In this document: piece by piece, positions 8,731-16,850 of the stretch
Layout of the letters: each line of letters starts with the position of its first letter
Position numbering within the stretch: position 1 is the first letter of the stretch
Assembly (NCBI GenBank): GCA_017577485.1
Contig: PKRI01000004.1
Coordinates: 19,502 to 83,501, forward strand
DNA: 64,000 nt
Origin: Bacillota bacterium
Lineage (GTDB): Bacteria; Bacillota; Sulfobacillia; Thermaerobacterales; RSA17
Direction of reading: 5' to 3'
Position numbers and translations under genes: made by a program
The notes under the pieces: generated by a model
What the model was told of the DNA's origin: nothing
Database searches by the model: none
What the model saw: only the letters and a program-made list of their open reading frames with translations

Positions 8731-9411
8731 GTGACGCCGCTGGAACAGGTTGCGCGCCTGCTGCTGGCTGCCGCGCTGGCGGGCCTGATCGGATGGGAGC
8801 GGGAGACCACGCGCCGGCCGGCGGGCCTGCGCACCCACGTGCTGGTGGGGGTAGGATCGGCCCTGGTGATGCTGGTGTCCCAAGAGATGTTCCTGCAGTA
8901 CTTCCAGGACGACCAGTTCTCGCGGGCCGACCCGGGCCGCATCGCCGCGCAGGTGGTCAGCGGCATCGGCTTCCTGGGTGCCGGCACCATCCTCCGGGAG
9001 GGCGCCACCGTCCGCGGCCTGACCACCGCCGCCAGCCTGTGGGTGGCGGCCGCCATCGGGCTGGCCGTGGGCGCGGGGGCCTTCCTGGGTGCCCTGGTCA
9101 CCACCGCCGTAACCCTGACGGCCCTGGTGGTGCTGGGGCGGCTGGAGCGGCGGTCGCGGCTCAAGGAGCGGCAGCGCCTGCTGCGGATCCGCCTGGAAGA
9201 CCGCCCCGGTCAGCTGGCGGCCATCGTGACGCCGCTGGCCCAGCATCAGGTGAACATCCGGCAGGTGGAGATGAACCCGACGTCCCGGGAGGACGAGGTG
9301 GAGCTGGAGCTGGTGGTGGACCTGCCGCGGGGTTTGGACCCGCTGCACCTGGCCGACGCGGTGGGCCGGGTCCCCGGGGTGCGGGCGTTGGAACTGGAGA
9401 ACGGCGACTGA
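8731..9411 (+). CDS. MgtC/SapB family membrane protein
   Basis: 226 residues. The N-terminal half is the MgtC domain: LAGLIGWERETTRRPAGLRT, then VVSGIGFLGAGTILREG and the helix GLTTAASLWVAAAIGLAVG, four to five membrane spans in all. The C-terminal part from about residue 150 is soluble and looks like an ACT-type domain (RIRLEDRPGQLAAIVTPLAQ). Family members affect magnesium homeostasis or ATP-synthase activity under stress; which applies here is unknown. GTG start after GGGAGGGGGGGCTG. Sits where polC lies in B. subtilis. Confidence 0.86.
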   Translation: MTPLEQVARLLLAAALAGLIGWERETTRRPAGLRTHVLVGVGSALVMLVSQEMFLQYFQDDQFSRADPGRIAAQVVSGIGFLGAGTILREGATVRGLTTAASLWVAAAIGLAVGAGAFLGALVTTAVTLTALVVLGRLERRSRLKERQRLLRIRLEDRPGQLAAIVTPLAQHQVNIRQVEMNPTSREDEVELELVVDLPRGLDPLHLADAVGRVPGVRALELENGD

Positions 9412-9418
9412 GCGCCGC

Positions 9419-9447
9419 TTGGTTCCCGGAAAACCCTGTGGTATAAT
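9419..9447 (+). promoter_or_regulatory. Extended -10 promoter of the rimP-nusA-infB operon
   Basis: TTGGTT (9419-9424), 17-base spacer, then TG-G-TATAAT with a perfect -10 at 9442-9447 and the extended TG at 9439-9440. It directly precedes the rimP leader hairpin. Confidence 0.78.
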
Positions 9448-9471
9448 GCGGTCGGTCTTGAATCGCCCCGG

Positions 9472-9499
9472 AAGAGTGGGTCGCAGAACCCACTCTTTT
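9472..9499 (+). promoter_or_regulatory. rimP leader hairpin (terminator-like)
   Basis: AGAGTGGG pairs with CCCACTCT around an 8-base loop and is followed by TTTT. This is the compact, terminator-like stem-loop known as the rimP leader in Bacillota, found between the promoter and rimP. It lies about 19 bases before the rimP GTG. Probably an attenuation or autoregulation site for the operon; the mechanism is not visible here. Confidence 0.75.
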
Positions 9500-9517
9500 C
9501 GTCATGGGGGTGTTGGG

Positions 9518-9982
9518 GTGCCGCACGACCCGGAACTGCGGGAGCGGCTGCTGGCCCTGGCCGAGCCGGTGGCCCAGGACCTGGGCCTCAACCTGGTGGA
9601 CGTCACGCTGCGGCGGAGCGGCCCGTCCAGCCTGGTCACGGTGACCATCGACCGGCCGGGGGGCGTCACCGTCGAGGACTGCCGGCGCATGAGCCGCGCC
9701 CTGGAGGAGCGGCTGGACGCCGGTTCCTGGTTCGCGGGGCCATACCGCCTGGACGTGGAGTCGCCCGGCATCGACCGGGTCCTGCGGACACCGCGGGAAT
9801 TCCGTTACTTCGCCGGCCGTGAGGTCGAGGTGGTCTTCAAGGACCCCGGCGGCGGGCGTCACCGCGTCACCGGCACCCTGCGGGGCCTGGAAGGCGACGA
9901 CCTGGTGATCGACGAAGCCGGTCAGGAACGGCGCTTCGCCCTGGACCAGGTGGCGCGGGTCCGCCTGCACGTGCGGTTCTGA
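9518..9982 (+). CDS. rimP: Ribosome maturation factor RimP
   Basis: Assists 30S subunit assembly. 154 residues: N-terminal alpha/beta domain (LAEPVAQDLGLNLVDVTLRR), the VTIDRPGGVTVEDCRRMSR region, the YRLDVESPGIDRVL signature, and a C-terminal SH3-like barrel (GREVEVVFKD). The GTG at 9518 is chosen because it lies just beyond the leader hairpin and gives the family length; the frame is open further upstream through the promoter, which cannot be coding. First gene of the nusA operon. Confidence 0.93.
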   Translation: MPHDPELRERLLALAEPVAQDLGLNLVDVTLRRSGPSSLVTVTIDRPGGVTVEDCRRMSRALEERLDAGSWFAGPYRLDVESPGIDRVLRTPREFRYFAGREVEVVFKDPGGGRHRVTGTLRGLEGDDLVIDEAGQERRFALDQVARVRLHVRF

Positions 9983-10016
9983 CCGCCGGCACCCGGACCC
10001 GGGCCGTATCCAGGGG

Positions 10017-10034
10017 CCCCGGCGACAGCCGGGG
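10017..10034 (+). promoter_or_regulatory. Hairpin between rimP and nusA
   Basis: CCCCGGC (10017-10023), loop GACA, GCCGGGG (10028-10034), then TTTCGCTT. A short terminator-like stem in the 84-base rimP-nusA gap that could reduce read-through or mark an mRNA processing site. Confidence 0.45.
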
Positions 10035-10066
10035 TTTCGCTTGACCCGAAGGAGGGAACCACCAAG

Positions 10067-11392
10067 TTGAACCTCGAGCTCATCGGTGCGCTGCAGGACC
10101 TGGAGCGCGAGCGGGGGATCGATGCCGACACCCTGGTGGAGGCCATCGAAGCGGCCCTCATTTCGGCGTTTCGCCGCAACTTCGGGTCGGCACAGGACGT
10201 GGTCGTGCGCCTGGACCGGGAAACCGGCGAGATCCGGGTCATCGCCCGCAAGCGGGTGGTGGAGGAGGTCCAGGACGAGAGCCAGGAGATCTCGCTGGAC
10301 GAGGCCCGCAAGATCGACCCGACGTACAAGGTCGGAGATGAGGCCCAGATCGAGGTCACGCCCCGCGACTTCGGCCGCATTGCCGCCCAGACCGCCAAGC
10401 AGGTGGTCATGCAGCGGCTGCGGGAGGCCGAGCGCGACCTGATTTACGAGGAGTTCATCAGCCGCGAGGGCGACATCATCACCGGGGTGGTCCGCCGGGT
10501 GGTGGGCCGCAACGTGTTCGTGGACCTGGGCCGCAGCGAGGCCATCCTGCTGCCCTCCGAGCAGATTCCCAGGGAGTTTTACCGCCCCGGCGAGCGGATC
10601 AAGACTTACATCGTGGAAGTGCGCAAGACCACCAAGGGCCCCCAGATCGTGCTGTCCCGCAGCCATCCGGGGCTGCTGAAGCGGCTGTTCGAGCTGGAGG
10701 TCCCGGAGATTCACCAGGGGTACGTGGAGATCAAGGCCATCGCCCGCGAGGCGGGCGCCCGCTCCAAGGTGGCCGTGGCGTCGCGGGATGAGCGCATCGA
10801 CCCGGTGGGCGCCTGCGTCGGCCCGCGGGGCAGCCGCGTGCAGTCGGTGGTCAACGAACTCAAGGGTGAGAAGATCGACATCGTCCGCTGGGACGAAGAT
10901 CCCCAGCGCTACGTGGCCAACGCGCTGAGCCCGGCGCGGGTGGTGGACGTCATCCTCCACCCCGAGGAGAAGGTGGCCGAGGTCATCGTGCCCGACGACC
11001 AGCTGTCGCTGGCCATCGGCCGCGAGGGCCAGAACGCCCGCCTGGCCGCCAAGCTCACGGGCTGGCGCATCGACATCAAGAGCGCGTCCGAGATCAGCCT
11101 GGGTTACCGCCAGGAGGCCGAAGAGTCCGGCAGCCGGCCGCTGCGCCGCATCGTGGCCGTCGACGAGGAAGCGGCCATGGAACTGGAGCGGCTGCGGCAG
11201 CGCTCGTCGAGTGGTGAAGACGGCGAGCCGCCCGCGGCGGGCGAAGCCGCCGAGGCGGGTGAGGCCGCGCAAGCGGCGGAATCCGCGGGCGCGGCCGAAG
11301 GCGCTGAGGCTGCCGCTGAAGCTGCTGAAGACGCCGGCGCGGCCGGAGTGGTGGAACCCGCCGGCGAGCAGGACCAGGAGGACGAAGCCTGA
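10067..11392 (+). CDS. nusA: Transcription termination/antitermination factor NusA
   Basis: Binds RNA polymerase and modulates pausing, termination and antitermination. N-terminal polymerase-binding domain (1-125), S1 domain (about 135-200, TGVVRRVVGRNVFVDLG), two KH domains (about 200-345, VGPRGSRVQSVVNEL and AIGREGQNARLAAKLTGW). The end departs from the Bacillus form: from about residue 370 a roughly 70-residue tail of almost only Ala, Glu and Gly, acidic and presumably disordered. TTG start at 10067 after AAGGAGGG at 10049-10056. Stop is one base before rnpM. Confidence 0.95.
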   Translation: MNLELIGALQDLERERGIDADTLVEAIEAALISAFRRNFGSAQDVVVRLDRETGEIRVIARKRVVEEVQDESQEISLDEARKIDPTYKVGDEAQIEVTPRDFGRIAAQTAKQVVMQRLREAERDLIYEEFISREGDIITGVVRRVVGRNVFVDLGRSEAILLPSEQIPREFYRPGERIKTYIVEVRKTTKGPQIVLSRSHPGLLKRLFELEVPEIHQGYVEIKAIAREAGARSKVAVASRDERIDPVGACVGPRGSRVQSVVNELKGEKIDIVRWDEDPQRYVANALSPARVVDVILHPEEKVAEVIVPDDQLSLAIGREGQNARLAAKLTGWRIDIKSASEISLGYRQEAEESGSRPLRRIVAVDEEAAMELERLRQRSSSGEDGEPPAAGEAAEAGEAAQAAESAGAAEGAEAAAEAAEDAGAAGVVEPAGEQDQEDEA

Positions 11393-11393
11393 C

Positions 11394-11690
11394 ATGGCCC
11401 GGCGCCGCCATGTGCCCCAGCGCACCTGCATCGGCTGCCGCAGCGCCCGCGACAAGCGGGAACTGCTGCGGATCGTCCGGACCCCGGAGGGTGAGATCAT
11501 CTTCGACCCCACCGGGAAACGCTCGGGCCGCGGCGCCTACGTCTGCCGGGACGAGGCCTGCCTGGAGCGGGCGCTGCAGGCCCGCACCCTGGGCCAGGCC
11601 CTGAAGACCGAGGTGTCGGCGGAGCAGGCGGCGGCCCTGCGCTCGGCCCTGCAGGCTCTGCTGGCCGAGCCGGGCCGGCAGGGACCGTGA
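11394..11690 (+). CDS. rnpM: RNase P modulator RnpM (YlxR, DUF448)
   Basis: 98-residue basic protein. RTCIGCRSARDKRELLRIVR is the YlxR signature with its CxxC-like pair, followed by DPTGKRSGRGAYVCRD, the conserved nucleic-acid-binding loop. The B. subtilis homologue binds the RNase P RNA and modulates its activity. ATG at 11394 immediately follows the nusA stop; an upstream in-frame start would only translate nusA sequence in the wrong frame. The end overlaps the ylxQ start (GTGA). Confidence 0.9.
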   Translation: MARRRHVPQRTCIGCRSARDKRELLRIVRTPEGEIIFDPTGKRSGRGAYVCRDEACLERALQARTLGQALKTEVSAEQAAALRSALQALLAEPGRQGP

Positions 11691-12370
11691 CGGGACCGGA
11701 ACGGGGACCGGAGCGGGTGCTGGCCCTGCTGGGGCTGGCCCGGCGGGCGGGAGCCCTGACCCTGGGCTACGAAGCCTCCCGCCGCCGGTTGGCGGGCCGG
11801 GGCGGCGGCCTGGTGGTGCTGGCCCGCGACGCGGGTTCGGTGCTCCAGCGCCGGATGACGCGGCTCGCTGAGAGCGCCGGCGTCCCGTGGGCGGTCATCG
11901 ACGCCGGCGCTGCGACGCTGGGCCGGGCAGTGGGGCGGCCGCCGCTGGCCGTGGTCGTCGTGACCCGCCAGGACCTGGCGGGCCGCATCGCCCGGGAACT
12001 GGCGGAGCACGTGGGACCGAACGGGGGTGCACGTTTTGAGCAGGGGCGTACGCGTATACGAACTGGCGCGCGAACTGGACGTGCAGAGCAAGGAGATCCT
12101 GCGCGTTCTTCAGGAAGAGATGAACATCGACATCCAGAACCACATGGCTACCATCAACGACCAGGTCGCCCGCCGGGTTCGTCAGATCCTGAAAGGCGAG
12201 CCGGCCGAGGAGGCCGCGCCGGCTCGCCCCGCCGGCCAGACTCCGGCCGCCGGCGAGGCCAGGCGGCGCCCGAAGAAGCCGGGCAGGCGCCCCCGGCCGG
12301 CAGTGGACATCCTGGGCGAGGAGCCGGGCGGCGGCGACGCCGAGGCCCTGCCCGACGTGCCGGTGGATGA
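11687..12370 (+). CDS. L7Ae/YlxQ-type RNA-binding protein with run-on C-terminus
   Basis: Residues 1-108 form the YlxQ/L7Ae domain: VLALLGLARRAGALTLGYEA, then a LVVLARDAGSV strand and a LAVVVVTRQDLAGRIARELA helix, which is where YlxQ proteins normally stop. Here no stop occurs and the frame continues to 12370, adding about 115 Arg/Gly/Pro-rich residues that overlap the first 335 bases of infB in another frame. The extension has no recognisable fold and looks like frame run-through caused by G+C-rich sequence, or the product of a small indel. The N-terminal domain is confident; the end is not. Confidence 0.65.
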   Translation: MTGPERGPERVLALLGLARRAGALTLGYEASRRRLAGRGGGLVVLARDAGSVLQRRMTRLAESAGVPWAVIDAGAATLGRAVGRPPLAVVVVTRQDLAGRIARELAEHVGPNGGARFEQGRTRIRTGARTGRAEQGDPARSSGRDEHRHPEPHGYHQRPGRPPGSSDPERRAGRGGRAGSPRRPDSGRRRGQAAPEEAGQAPPAGSGHPGRGAGRRRRRGPARRAGG

Positions 12371-14240
12371 CGTGGACCTCGAGCTGGAGCGGGAGCGGCG
12401 GCGCCGCGGCCGCCCCGCCCGCGAAGAGGAAGACCGCGACCTGCCCCAGCGCCACCGGCGCCGAACCACCCGCGAGATCACCCTCACGGGTCCCGTTGCC
12501 GTGGGCCAGCTGGCGGATCAGCTGGGCGTCCGCGCCACCCAGGCCATTCAGAAACTTGTCGACATGGGCGTCATGGCCAGCATCAATCAGGAATTGGACC
12601 CCGACACCGCCATGCTGCTGGCCGAGGAGTTCGGGGCTTCGGTCCGCTTCCAGGAGAGACCGGCCGAACAGTATTCCGACGACGTGCTGCTCAAGGAGCA
12701 CGGTGAGGACCGGCCCGAGGACATGCGGCCGCGGGCGCCGGTGGTCACCGTCATGGGCCACGTGGACCACGGCAAGACCTCGCTGCTGGATGCCATCCGC
12801 AAGACCCGGGTGGCCGCCGGCGAGTACGGCGGCATCACCCAGCACATCGGCGCCTCGGTGGTGGAGCGGGACGGCCGGCGCATCGTCTTCATCGACACCC
12901 CCGGCCACGAGGCCTTCACCCAACTGCGGGCGCGGGGCGCCCAGGTCACCGACATCGCCGTGCTGGTGGTGGCCGCCGACGACGGCGTCATGCCCCAGAC
13001 CGTGGAGGCCCTGAACCACGCCCGGGCCGCCGGGGTGCCCGTCATCGTGGCCATCAACAAGATCGATAAGCCTGAAGCCAACCCGGATCGGGTCAAGCAG
13101 CAGTTGACGGAGCACGGCCTGGTGCCCGAGGACTGGGGCGGCGACACCGTCTGCGTGCCGGTGTCGGCGGTCCAGGGCCAGGGCATCGACGACCTGCTGG
13201 AGATGATCCTGCTGGTGGCCGACCTCCATGAATTGAAGGCCAACCCCAAACGCCCGGCGGTGGGCACCGTCATCGAGTCCAGCCTGGACCGCGCCCGGGG
13301 TCCCGTGGGCACGGTGCTGGTCCGCGCCGGCACCCTCAAGCGGGGCGATGCTTTCGTCTGCGGCGCCACCTGGGGCCGGGTCCGGGCCATGTTCGACGAC
13401 CGGGGCCGGCAGTTGAAGGAAGCGGGCCCCTCGACGCCGGTGGAGGTCATGGGCTTTGAAGACGTGCCCCAGGCCGGTGACCGGCTCATCGTGGTGGCCG
13501 ACGAGAAGAAGGCCCGGGAGGTGGCCCAGCGCCGCCAGGAACTGGCCCGGCAGGCGCAGCTTCGCTCGTCCCGCACCATCAGCCTGCAGGACATCTACCG
13601 CAGGGCCCAGGCCGGCGAGGTTCGGGAACTGCGGGTCATCGTCAAGGCCGACGCCCAGGGCTCGCTGGAAGCGGTGACGGCGGCGCTGCAGCGGCTGGGC
13701 ACCGCCGAGGTGTCGGTGAACGTCCTGCACGGCGCCGTGGGCGCCATCACCCAGGACGACGTGATGCTGGCGTCGGCGTCCGAGGGCGTGGTGCTGGGCT
13801 TCAACGTCCGGCCCGACGCCAACGCCCGCCGGGCCGCCGAGCGCGAGGGCGTTGAGATCCGGACTTATCGCATCATCTACGAGTTGATCGACGACGTGCG
13901 CAATGCCCTGGAGGGCCTGCTGGCGCCCGAGATCCGCGAGCAGGTCATCGGCCAGGCCGAGGTTCGGCAGACCTTCCGCATCCCCGGCGTCGGCACGGTG
14001 GCCGGCTGCTACGTCACCGACGGCGTGGTGCGGCGGGGCGCCGGTGTGCGCGTGCTCCGGGAGGGCAAGGTGGTCTACGAGGGCCGCGTCGGTTCCCTGA
14101 AGCGCTTCCAGGATGACGTCCGGGAAGTGCGCCAGGGCTTCGAGTGCGGCGTCGGCATCGAGCGCTTCAACGACATCAAGGAAGGCGACATCCTGGAGGT
14201 CTTCGTCGAAGAGGAAGTCCAGCGGCGGCTGGAGGGCTGA
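12036..14240 (+). CDS. infB: Translation initiation factor IF-2
   Basis: GTPase that positions fMet-tRNA on the 30S subunit. N-terminal helix-turn domain VRVYELARELDV, a short charged linker (about 50-145), a second IF2 N-domain (150-200), then the G domain with G1 GHVDHGKT at 241-248, the G3 motif DTPGHEAF and NKIDK, followed by domains II-IV. The TTG at 12036 is chosen: GGGGGTG lies 8 bases upstream and the product then begins MSRGVRVYELA as in the family; the GTG at 12027 is part of that ribosome binding site. 734 residues, a short IF2. Confidence 0.95.
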   Translation: MSRGVRVYELARELDVQSKEILRVLQEEMNIDIQNHMATINDQVARRVRQILKGEPAEEAAPARPAGQTPAAGEARRRPKKPGRRPRPAVDILGEEPGGGDAEALPDVPVDDVDLELERERRRRGRPAREEEDRDLPQRHRRRTTREITLTGPVAVGQLADQLGVRATQAIQKLVDMGVMASINQELDPDTAMLLAEEFGASVRFQERPAEQYSDDVLLKEHGEDRPEDMRPRAPVVTVMGHVDHGKTSLLDAIRKTRVAAGEYGGITQHIGASVVERDGRRIVFIDTPGHEAFTQLRARGAQVTDIAVLVVAADDGVMPQTVEALNHARAAGVPVIVAINKIDKPEANPDRVKQQLTEHGLVPEDWGGDTVCVPVSAVQGQGIDDLLEMILLVADLHELKANPKRPAVGTVIESSLDRARGPVGTVLVRAGTLKRGDAFVCGATWGRVRAMFDDRGRQLKEAGPSTPVEVMGFEDVPQAGDRLIVVADEKKAREVAQRRQELARQAQLRSSRTISLQDIYRRAQAGEVRELRVIVKADAQGSLEAVTAALQRLGTAEVSVNVLHGAVGAITQDDVMLASASEGVVLGFNVRPDANARRAAEREGVEIRTYRIIYELIDDVRNALEGLLAPEIREQVIGQAEVRQTFRIPGVGTVAGCYVTDGVVRRGAGVRVLREGKVVYEGRVGSLKRFQDDVREVRQGFECGVGIERFNDIKEGDILEVFVEEEVQRRLEG

Positions 14241-14243
14241 TCC

Positions 14244-14525
14244 TTGGTGGTGGGCGCCGTCCGGGTGCACCTGCGCCTGCCCGGGAACGGCACGTTGAAG
14301 GACAAGCGCCGCGTGGTCCGGGGCCTGCTGGACCGGGCCCGGCACCGCTTCAACGTGGCCGCCGCCGAGGTGGACGACCAGGACCGCCGGGACCGGGCGG
14401 TGCTGGCGCTGGTCTGCGTGTCGGGCGATGCGGTGCACGTGGACCGGATGATGACGGCCCTGGTCAACTGGATCGACGCCCAGGTGCCCGGCCAGGTGGT
14501 CCACGTGGAGCGCGAGTTCAGGTGA
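14244..14525 (+). CDS. DUF503 family protein (YlxP)
   Basis: 93 residues with the DUF503 pattern: VVGAVRVHLRLPGNGTLKDK at the start, RRVVRGLLDRARHRFNVAAAE (in part) and a C-terminal WIDAQVPGQ region. Two-layer alpha/beta fold expected. TTG start at 14244 follows GGAGGG at 14231-14236. It lies between infB and rbfA as in B. subtilis ylxP, suggesting a role in ribosome maturation, but the biochemical function is not established. Confidence 0.85.
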   Translation: MVVGAVRVHLRLPGNGTLKDKRRVVRGLLDRARHRFNVAAAEVDDQDRRDRAVLALVCVSGDAVHVDRMMTALVNWIDAQVPGQVVHVEREFR

Positions 14526-14535
14526 GGGATGGGTC

Positions 14536-14880
14536 ATGGGACGAATCCGCCGGCAGCGGGTGGCCGAGGCCCTGCGGGACGAACTGGGGCGCCTGCTGCA
14601 GATGGAGTTGAAGGACCCGCGGGTGGGCCTGGCCAGCATCGTACAGGTCGAGGTGTCCCAGGACCTGCGCCACGCCAGGGTGTACGTGAGCGTTTACGGG
14701 TCGGAGGAAGAGCAGCGGCAGGCCATGCAGGCCCTCAACGGCGCCAAGGGCTGGCTGCGGGGCGAAGTGGGCCGCCGCCTGGGGCTGCGCTACGCCCCTG
14801 AGCTGACCTTCGTCGCCGATTCGTCCATCCGGCACGGTGCCCGCATTTCTGAACTGCTGCGCAGCCTCAAGGAGGAATGA
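14536..14880 (+). CDS. rbfA: 30S ribosome-binding factor A
   Basis: Binds immature 30S subunits and helps 16S rRNA 5'-end processing. 114 residues, one KH-like domain: RIRRQRVAEALRDELGRLLQ, DPRVGLASIVQVEVSQDLRH and the LRYAPELTFVADSSIRHGARI motif. ATG at 14536 after GTGAGGGATGGGTC; ends just before nrnA. Member of the rimP-infB operon. Confidence 0.94.
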   Translation: MGRIRRQRVAEALRDELGRLLQMELKDPRVGLASIVQVEVSQDLRHARVYVSVYGSEEEQRQAMQALNGAKGWLRGEVGRRLGLRYAPELTFVADSSIRHGARISELLRSLKEE

Positions 14881-14916
14881 CGGCGGCATCCGGCTGCCGG
14901 GGGGAGGAGTCCGCTG

Positions 14917-15927
14917 GTGACGGCGCCCCAGTTGGGCCGCGACGCGGTGGTCCGCGCGCTGCAGGGTGTGTCCCGGGCCCTGCTGCTGCTTCACGTCAAT
15001 GCCGACGGCGACAGCGTGGGGTCGTGCCTGGCCCTGGCCCGGGCCCTGGAGCACCGGGGAGCCCGCTGCGTGGTGGCCTACGGCGACCGGTATCCCCAGG
15101 CCTACGCTTTCCTTCCGGGAGCGGGCGCCATCACCGCCTGGGACCAGGTGGACGCGTCCCAGGGTTTCGACGTGGCGCTCCTGCCCGACTGCTCCGACGC
15201 CGGCCGTGTCGGGAACGCCGCTCCGCTGCTGGAAGCGGCACGGCTGGTGGTCAACATCGACCACCACGCCTCCAACACCGGGTTCGGCGACGTGCGCTGG
15301 GTCGAACCCGACCGGTCCTGCGTCGGCGAGATGATCATGGACATCATCGACGACCTGGGCGTGGCACTGGACCAGCCTATGGCCCTGTGCCTCTACACCG
15401 CCCTGGTCACCGACACCGGTTCCTTTCGTTTCAGCAACACCACCCCCGATGCGCACCGCCGGGCTGCGCGGCTGATCGAAGAGGGGCGGCTGCGGCCCGA
15501 AGAGGTGGCGACCCAGGTGTACGACAACCGCTCGCTGACGGCGCTGCGGCTGCTGGGCGACGCTCTGGGCACCTTGGCCACGTCGCCCGACGGCCGGGTG
15601 GCCTGGATCGTGGTGGACCGCGCCCTGCAGGAGCGCCACCAGGCGGGACCGGCCGAAGCCGAGGGCATCGTCAGCTATCCCCGCAGCCTGGCGGGGGTCG
15701 AGATCGCCCTGTCGTTTTTCGAGCAGGCCGACGGCACGGTGCGGGTGGCGTTCCGCTCCAGGGGCCAGGCCGACGTGGCCGTGCTGGCCCAGCAGTTCGG
15801 CGGCGGCGGCCATCCCCGGGCCGCCGGCTGCACCCACCCGGGACCCCTGCAGGCGGCGGTGCGGCAGGTGACCGAGGCCAGCCGCCGGTTCCTGGAGGGG
15901 CCCGCCGGCGAGGGCATCAAGGCATGA
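14917..15927 (+). CDS. nrnA: DHH/DHHA1 phosphoesterase, NrnA-like oligoribonuclease
   Basis: Degrades short oligoribonucleotides (nanoRNA) and can dephosphorylate 3'-phosphoadenosine 5'-phosphate. The DHH domain has HVNADGDSVGS (metal site I), LLPDCSDAGR, the NIDHHASN motif and TDTGSFRFSNT; the DHHA1 domain ends in FGGGGHPRAAGC. 336 residues, as in B. subtilis NrnA. GTG start with GGGGGGAGGAG at 14898-14908. ATGA overlap with truB. Complements RNase J and PNPase encoded in the same window. Confidence 0.93.
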   Translation: MTAPQLGRDAVVRALQGVSRALLLLHVNADGDSVGSCLALARALEHRGARCVVAYGDRYPQAYAFLPGAGAITAWDQVDASQGFDVALLPDCSDAGRVGNAAPLLEAARLVVNIDHHASNTGFGDVRWVEPDRSCVGEMIMDIIDDLGVALDQPMALCLYTALVTDTGSFRFSNTTPDAHRRAARLIEEGRLRPEEVATQVYDNRSLTALRLLGDALGTLATSPDGRVAWIVVDRALQERHQAGPAEAEGIVSYPRSLAGVEIALSFFEQADGTVRVAFRSRGQADVAVLAQQFGGGGHPRAAGCTHPGPLQAAVRQVTEASRRFLEGPAGEGIKA

Positions 15928-16850
15928 GCGGCCAGGCGCCGGCCGGGGGCGCGGTGGTGGTCCTCAAGCCCCCGGGCATGACCAGCCATGACGTGGTGGC
16001 CTGGGCGCGGCGGGCCCTGGGACTGCGGCGCGTCGGCCACACCGGCACCCTGGACCCGCTGGCGGCGGGCGTGCTGGTGCTGCTGGTGGGCCGGGCCACC
16101 CGGGCGTCCCGCTGGTTTCTGGGCCTGCGCAAGGCCTACCGGGCCGAGGCCCTGTTCGGGGTGAGCACCGACAGCGGCGACCTGGACGGCGCCGTCACGG
16201 CCCGGGCCGACGCCTCGGGCCTTACGGCGGGTCAGGTAGAGGCCGCCGCCGCGGCGCTGGCCGGGTGGGTGAAGCAGAGGCCGCCGGCGGTGTCGGCGGT
16301 GCGGGTGGCGGGCGAGCGGGCCTACCGGCGCGCCCGCCGCGGCGAGGCGGTGTCGGTGCCGGAGCGGACGGTGCACGTGGGCCGCTGCGATCTGCTGGAA
16401 TGGTTTCCCGACGCCGTTCCCGGTCCCCGGGCCCTGCTGGACATCGAGTGCTCCAGCGGGACCTACGTGCGATCGCTGGTGGAAGACCTGGGCCGGGCTC
16501 TGGGGGTGCCCGCCGTGACCTCGTTCCTGCTGCGGACACGGGTGGGTCCCTTCGGGCTGGAGGAGGCGCTGACCCTGGAGGAACTGGAGCAGGCGGCGGC
16601 CGGCGGCGCCGTGCCGCTGCTGCCCCTGGCCGACGCCCTGGGCTTCCTGCCTGCGGTGACGGTGGACCCGGCGCTGGCCCGCCGCGTGGTCCAGGGCCGG
16701 TCCCTGCCCGCGGCGGCTCTGGGCCTGGGTCAGGACGCCGGGCCCACCCGCGTGCTGGACGACCGCGGCAGGCTGCTGGCGGTGGTGACGGCCGCGGGCG
16801 GCGCCGTCCGTTACGAAGCCGTGTTCGGCGCCCCGGGTGATGCCCAATGA
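15924..16850 (+). CDS. truB: tRNA pseudouridine(55) synthase
   Basis: Converts U55 to pseudouridine in the T-loop of tRNAs. KPPGMTSHDVV, then HTGTLDPLAAGVL containing the catalytic Asp, KAYRAEALFG, and SSGTYVRSLVEDLG near residue 180. 308 residues including a C-terminal TruB/PUA-like extension. ATG at 15924 overlaps the nrnA stop (ATGA), and the frame open upstream inside nrnA is not used. Its stop in turn overlaps ribF. Confidence 0.95.
   Translation: MSGQAPAGGAVVVLKPPGMTSHDVVAWARRALGLRRVGHTGTLDPLAAGVLVLLVGRATRASRWFLGLRKAYRAEALFGVSTDSGDLDGAVTARADASGLTAGQVEAAAAALAGWVKQRPPAVSAVRVAGERAYRRARRGEAVSVPERTVHVGRCDLLEWFPDAVPGPRALLDIECSSGTYVRSLVEDLGRALGVPAVTSFLLRTRVGPFGLEEALTLEELEQAAAGGAVPLLPLADALGFLPAVTVDPALARRVVQGRSLPAAALGLGQDAGPTRVLDDRGRLLAVVTAAGGAVRYEAVFGAPGDAQ

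Noticed and set aside
11895..14639. A 914-codon open frame on the complement strand across infB, and similar ones at 2783-4297, 6579-9164 and 50788-53541
   Set aside because: They lie exactly opposite well-identified genes, have His/Gln/Arg/Pro-rich compositions typical of G+C-rich antisense frames, and match no fold or start signal.
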